A DNA stretch of 6,608 nt, from assembly GCA_014730235.1 (NCBI GenBank), contig WJIO01000280.1:1-6608 (forward strand). Direction: 5' to 3'. A model generated the notes under the pieces. The model was not told the origin of the DNA. It did no database searches and worked only from the letters and a program-made list of their open reading frames with translations. The DNA is from Candidatus Poribacteria bacterium (GTDB lineage: Bacteria; Poribacteria; DTPJ01; WJIO01). The position numbers were made by a program, and so were the translations under genes. Numbering within the stretch: position 1 is the stretch's first letter; each line of letters starts with the position of its first letter. This document shows positions 4,871 to 6,608 of this stretch, one piece after another.

Positions 4871-5104
4871 ATGGCTTACGAGCAATACCCAATTCCAGGT
4901 CGGGACATCTGGCCCTATACCTGCGAAATATGTGACGTCAGCTTTGCCTATAAGGAGGACTACAATAAGCACATGAAAATCCACAAAGAACTGGGCCACA
5001 GCCAGAGGACATTGGCGGAATCATTGAATCCATCAGAGAAAAAAGTTATTCCGAGTGAGTATGTAAAATACGGTTTTAGAATCGAGAATACAATTCAACG
5101 ATGA
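4871..5104 (+). CDS. Small C2H2 zinc-finger protein
   Basis: A 77-aa protein with one canonical finger: YTCEICDVSFAYKEDYNKHMKIH, read as C18-x2-C21-x12-H34-x3-H38, with the hydrophobic core positions F25 and Y31 filled as in classical C2H2 fingers. Such fingers bind DNA or RNA and occur, usually singly, in archaea and their viruses. The flanks (residues 1-16 and 40-77) are short and partly charged, with no other domain. The ATG at 4871 abuts the previous stop; GGGGAG (4855-4860) is a suitable ribosome site ten bases upstream. An alternative ATG at 4867 is in another frame. Part of a run of DNA-binding mini-genes between the exonuclease and the terminator, so a regulator of this element is a plausible role. 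Confidence 0.7.
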   Translation: MAYEQYPIPGRDIWPYTCEICDVSFAYKEDYNKHMKIHKELGHSQRTLAESLNPSEKKVIPSEYVKYGFRIENTIQR

Positions 5105-5107
5105 AAG

Positions 5108-5329
5108 ATGGGGCGGCAACAACTTTATGATGCACTGTTGGAACGGCCGAATCAAAGACTCACAGCAAAGGAACTCGCTGGAATTGTGAAGGTTCGTTAC
5201 CAAACCGCTTATATGGTATTGTTAAGGATGGCAAAGACTGGAGAGATAAAAAGCGTGACAAGAAAAGAGGGTAGATATTGGACTACACGATTTTGGATAG
5301 ATAACACGGAGGTAAAAGAAAATGAGTAA
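5108..5329 (+). CDS. Small winged-helix DNA-binding protein
   Basis: A 73-aa protein that is essentially one winged helix: helix 1 QLYDALLERP, helix 2 TAKELAGIV, recognition helix YQTAYMVLLRMAKTG, and a wing with strands EIKSVTRKEGRYWTTRFWI. The layout fits a compact transcriptional regulator binding DNA as a dimer, or a DNA-binding accessory protein. The ATG at 5108 follows the previous stop by three bases. Upstream ribosome signal is weak, so coupling is likely. The last eight bases overlap the next gene (ATGAGTAA). The family is not recognised beyond the fold. The specificity is unknown; autoregulation of its own operon is a possible role. Confidence 0.7.
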   Translation: MGRQQLYDALLERPNQRLTAKELAGIVKVRYQTAYMVLLRMAKTGEIKSVTRKEGRYWTTRFWIDNTEVKENE

Positions 5330-5558
5330 CCACCCAGAAAAGAAATTTGTCGCTGGCGGAATTGCTGTGACAATATGGAAAAACACAGGGAAGGATGAAT
5401 CGAAATCATATCATTCGATTGTCCTGGAGAAAAGATACAAGGACAAAGAAGGGAACTGGAAAAGCACCAATTCGCTTAATTCAAACGACCTGCCGAAAGC
5501 CCGGCTCGTGCTGGCGAAGGCCTACGAGTATCTTATGTTGAAGGACAACACTGAGTAG
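5322..5558 (+). CDS. Conserved archaeal small protein, KKFxAGxIxxTIW family (possible ssDNA-binding fold)
   Basis: The 78-aa protein has the pattern KKFVAGGIAVTIWKN, then YHSIVLEKRYKDKEGNWKSTNSL, and ends DLPKARLVLAKAYEYLML. I recognise this as a family widespread in archaea and their mobile elements: a beta-sheet of about four strands followed by one helix. Its basic strands with an aromatic residue are reminiscent of PC4/Whirly-type single-stranded DNA-binding folds, but that link is inference. Ribosome site GGAGG (5308-5312) is strong, nine bases before the ATG. The stop is TAG, the only amber stop seen in the window, with a TAA two codons later. It is the last gene before the terminator. 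An accessory role in replication or transcription would fit its DNA-processing neighbours. Confidence 0.7.
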   Translation: MSNHPEKKFVAGGIAVTIWKNTGKDESKSYHSIVLEKRYKDKEGNWKSTNSLNSNDLPKARLVLAKAYEYLMLKDNTE

Positions 5559-5593
5559 ATCTAAGTTAGAAGAAGCGTTCTGTCATTGGAGCG

Positions 5594-5609
5594 TTTTTCT
5601 CTTTTTTTT
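5594..5609 (+). terminator. Oligo-T transcription terminator
   Basis: Two T-runs (5594-5598 and 5602-5609, separated by CTC) follow the end of the 78-aa gene by about 35 bases, the form of archaeal oligo-U termination. No strong stem is needed and none is seen; only a four-pair AGAA-GCG-TTCT hairpin (5571-5581) precedes it. It ends the long gene run that begins upstream. The same T-rich stretch lies about 25-30 bases before the next start, so a promoter may overlap it. Confidence 0.65.
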
Positions 5610-5634
5610 ATTCAATGAACAAGACTGATGAACT

Positions 5635-6009
5635 ATGAAGGAATCCGAATCAATCCGCACCATCTGTGAAGCACTCTCACATATCAGAATCAAAAGAACA
5701 ATGGAGGAGATACAAATCCAGGACGAGATAGAATCGCAGTTCAGGGGAAGCGGCATCCCCTATCAAAGAGAGATAAAAGTTGCCCCCCGCTTTCGTCTTG
5801 ATTTCCTTGTGGAAGATATCGCTGTGGAGGTTAAGAAACGCCGTCCCGCCAGAGGTAAGCTGATAAGCCAGATAGAAAGATACGCATCCCTTGCAATAAT
5901 AAAAGGCGTGATAATCGTACTTGAAAAGAACACCAACATCCCAAAAACAATCTGCGACAAACCTGTGAAGATAGTCTCCCTTAACAGACTCTGGGGTGTC
6001 GCCCTTTGA
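5635..6009 (+). CDS. PD-(D/E)XK family nuclease
   Basis: A 124-aa protein with the restriction-endonuclease-like core: E31 in a helix, GIPYQREIKV, D56 in RLDFLVED, E65 and K67 in IAVEVKK, then Q79 and Y83 in SQIERY. D56-x8-E65-x-K67 is the D-ExK metal-binding signature, and the following Q-x3-Y helix is usual in small nucleases and resolvase-like proteins. It should cut DNA with a divalent metal. It lacks the VRR-NUC pattern common in phages, and I cannot name its subfamily. The ATG at 5635 has no ribosome site, so a leaderless transcript beginning after the T-rich stretch near 5602-5612 is possible. Its TGA overlaps the TTG start of the SNF2 helicase, so the two are translated together and probably act on the same DNA. 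Confidence 0.75.
   Translation: MKESESIRTICEALSHIRIKRTMEEIQIQDEIESQFRGSGIPYQREIKVAPRFRLDFLVEDIAVEVKKRRPARGKLISQIERYASLAIIKGVIIVLEKNTNIPKTICDKPVKIVSLNRLWGVAL
5993..5998 (+). promoter_or_regulatory. Ribosome binding site fixing the TTG start of the helicase
   Basis: GGGGTG lies seven bases before the TTG at 6006. The helicase frame opens only at 5985, after a TAA at 5982-5984, and contains no ATG or GTG before conserved sequence, so this site together with TTG is the only reasonable initiation point. Confidence 0.6.
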
Positions 6010-6608
6010 TCCCGCAATACCTCGACAGAATCAGGAAGACAGACCGTATTTATGGAAAACTCGTAAAGACCGAAGATGCCTGGGAGATACACGGAGAACC
6101 GCAGGTGGTCCAGCTTGCCAAGAAACTGTTCCCCGGATGCAAAGGCGAGGGCAGGGGAGTTGCCCGTTTCTACGCTACAAAGCGTATCCTTGCCGACCTA
6201 AACTGGCTGATGATGCGATACCCCCTGGAGATAGAAAATCAAAATGACTGGGAAAAGGCATACCAGAAGACAGTCGCCCATGTAAAGAAAAGAATCGAGA
6301 TCTCCCAAAGACCTATAAAGCTGGATAACCCGGCGGGATTCAACGGCGAACTCAGGGAATTCCAGAAAGAAGGGCTTGCCTTTCTAATGCACAACAGACG
6401 GGCTCTTCTGGCGGATTCAATGGGCTTGGGAAAGACGGTAATAGCACTGTCATGGCTGGCTCAGATAAACCAGTATCCTGTTTTGATAGTCGTTCCGCCC
6501 CATCTCGTGAAACAGTGGGAATCTGAAACAAAAAAATTCCTTAACGCAGTCAAGGTCGAACCATCGGAGAATCATATTATCAGACCGAATAACGAACTCA
6601 CCTACCAC
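6006..6608 (+). CDS. SNF2-family (superfamily 2) DNA helicase/translocase, 3' end outside the window
   Basis: Starts at TTG 6006 (overlapping the nuclease stop as TTGA) and is open to the right edge: 201 codons. Residues 1-105 are a helical N-terminal region. The SF2 Q-like motif LREFQKEGLAFL is at 116-127 with Q120, and motif I (Walker A) DSMGLGKT is at 137-144 with K143. Motif Ia VVPPHLVKQWESE begins at about 162. The spacing and the block MGLGKT are typical of SNF2 ATPases, which use ATP to translocate on double-stranded DNA. In most, motif I reads DEMGLGKT; here S138 replaces Glu. The C-terminal motifs (II to VI) lie outside. Paired with a nuclease gene, it likely works in DNA recombination, repair or replication of this element; a defence role is a less supported alternative. 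Confidence 0.85.
   Translation, partial: MIPQYLDRIRKTDRIYGKLVKTEDAWEIHGEPQVVQLAKKLFPGCKGEGRGVARFYATKRILADLNWLMMRYPLEIENQNDWEKAYQKTVAHVKKRIEISQRPIKLDNPAGFNGELREFQKEGLAFLMHNRRALLADSMGLGKTVIALSWLAQINQYPVLIVVPPHLVKQWESETKKFLNAVKVEPSENHIIRPNNELTYH

Noticed and set aside
5575-5595. Hairpin from the two GCGTT strings before the oligo-T terminator
   Set aside because: They are direct, not inverted, repeats and cannot form a stem.
5996-6247. 83-aa forward frame starting near the helicase start
   Set aside because: It overlaps the SNF2 helicase N-terminus in another frame and is Pro/Arg-rich without domain character; the helicase frame continues into clear motifs.
1-6608. CRISPR array, tRNA, rRNA or insertion sequence
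   Set aside because: No regularly spaced repeats, no tRNA cloverleaf or T-loop signature, no transposase-like protein and no terminal inverted repeats were seen by eye.

Overview
The window looks archaeal and extrachromosomal (plasmid, virus or large accessory element), most plausibly from a methanogen/ANME-type euryarchaeon. Every recognisable gene is on the + strand. Ribosome binding sites are of the archaeal GGTGAT/GAGGT type, transcription appears to stop at oligo-T tracts, and the gene content is small zinc-binding proteins, winged-helix proteins, a stand-alone 3'-5' exonuclease and a nuclease-SNF2 helicase pair. The lineage and element type are inferences; there is no rRNA, tRNA or hallmark capsid, integrase or polymerase gene to settle them.

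Left block (1-1654). An unrecognised helical protein whose frame is open to the left edge is followed by about 150 bases (396-547) dense in perfect inverted repeats, two of them interleaved as in a pseudoknot. Next come a secreted HExxH metalloprotease and a small cysteine-rich membrane-anchored protein. A 13-bp hairpin plus T-run lies inside the last codons of the protease gene, so read-through into the membrane-protein gene may be attenuated.

Middle block (1655-2593). Two mini zinc-ribbon proteins (50 and 42 aa, one with a 15-bp tandem duplication), an acidic 100-aa protein and a small RyR-like 'LEHxQW' protein. The last has an in-frame TAA between a perfect upstream start site and the start now available.

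Central block (2597-5558). A 421-aa winged-helix/coiled-coil protein, a 59-aa ORF overlapping a DnaQ/PolB-type 3'-5' exonuclease, a zinc-ribbon protein, a classic C2H2 zinc finger, a 73-aa winged helix and a 78-aa protein of an archaeal family that I associate with small basic, beta-rich proteins. Genes overlap or are spaced by a few bases, as in one operon, which ends at an oligo-T terminator near 5594-5609.

Right block (5635-6608). A PD-(D/E)XK nuclease gene overlaps the TTG start of an SNF2-family helicase that runs off the window. With the exonuclease these look like a DNA replication, recombination or repair set, with the winged-helix and zinc proteins as its probable DNA-binding and regulatory partners. 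That joint role is inferred from gene order and families only.
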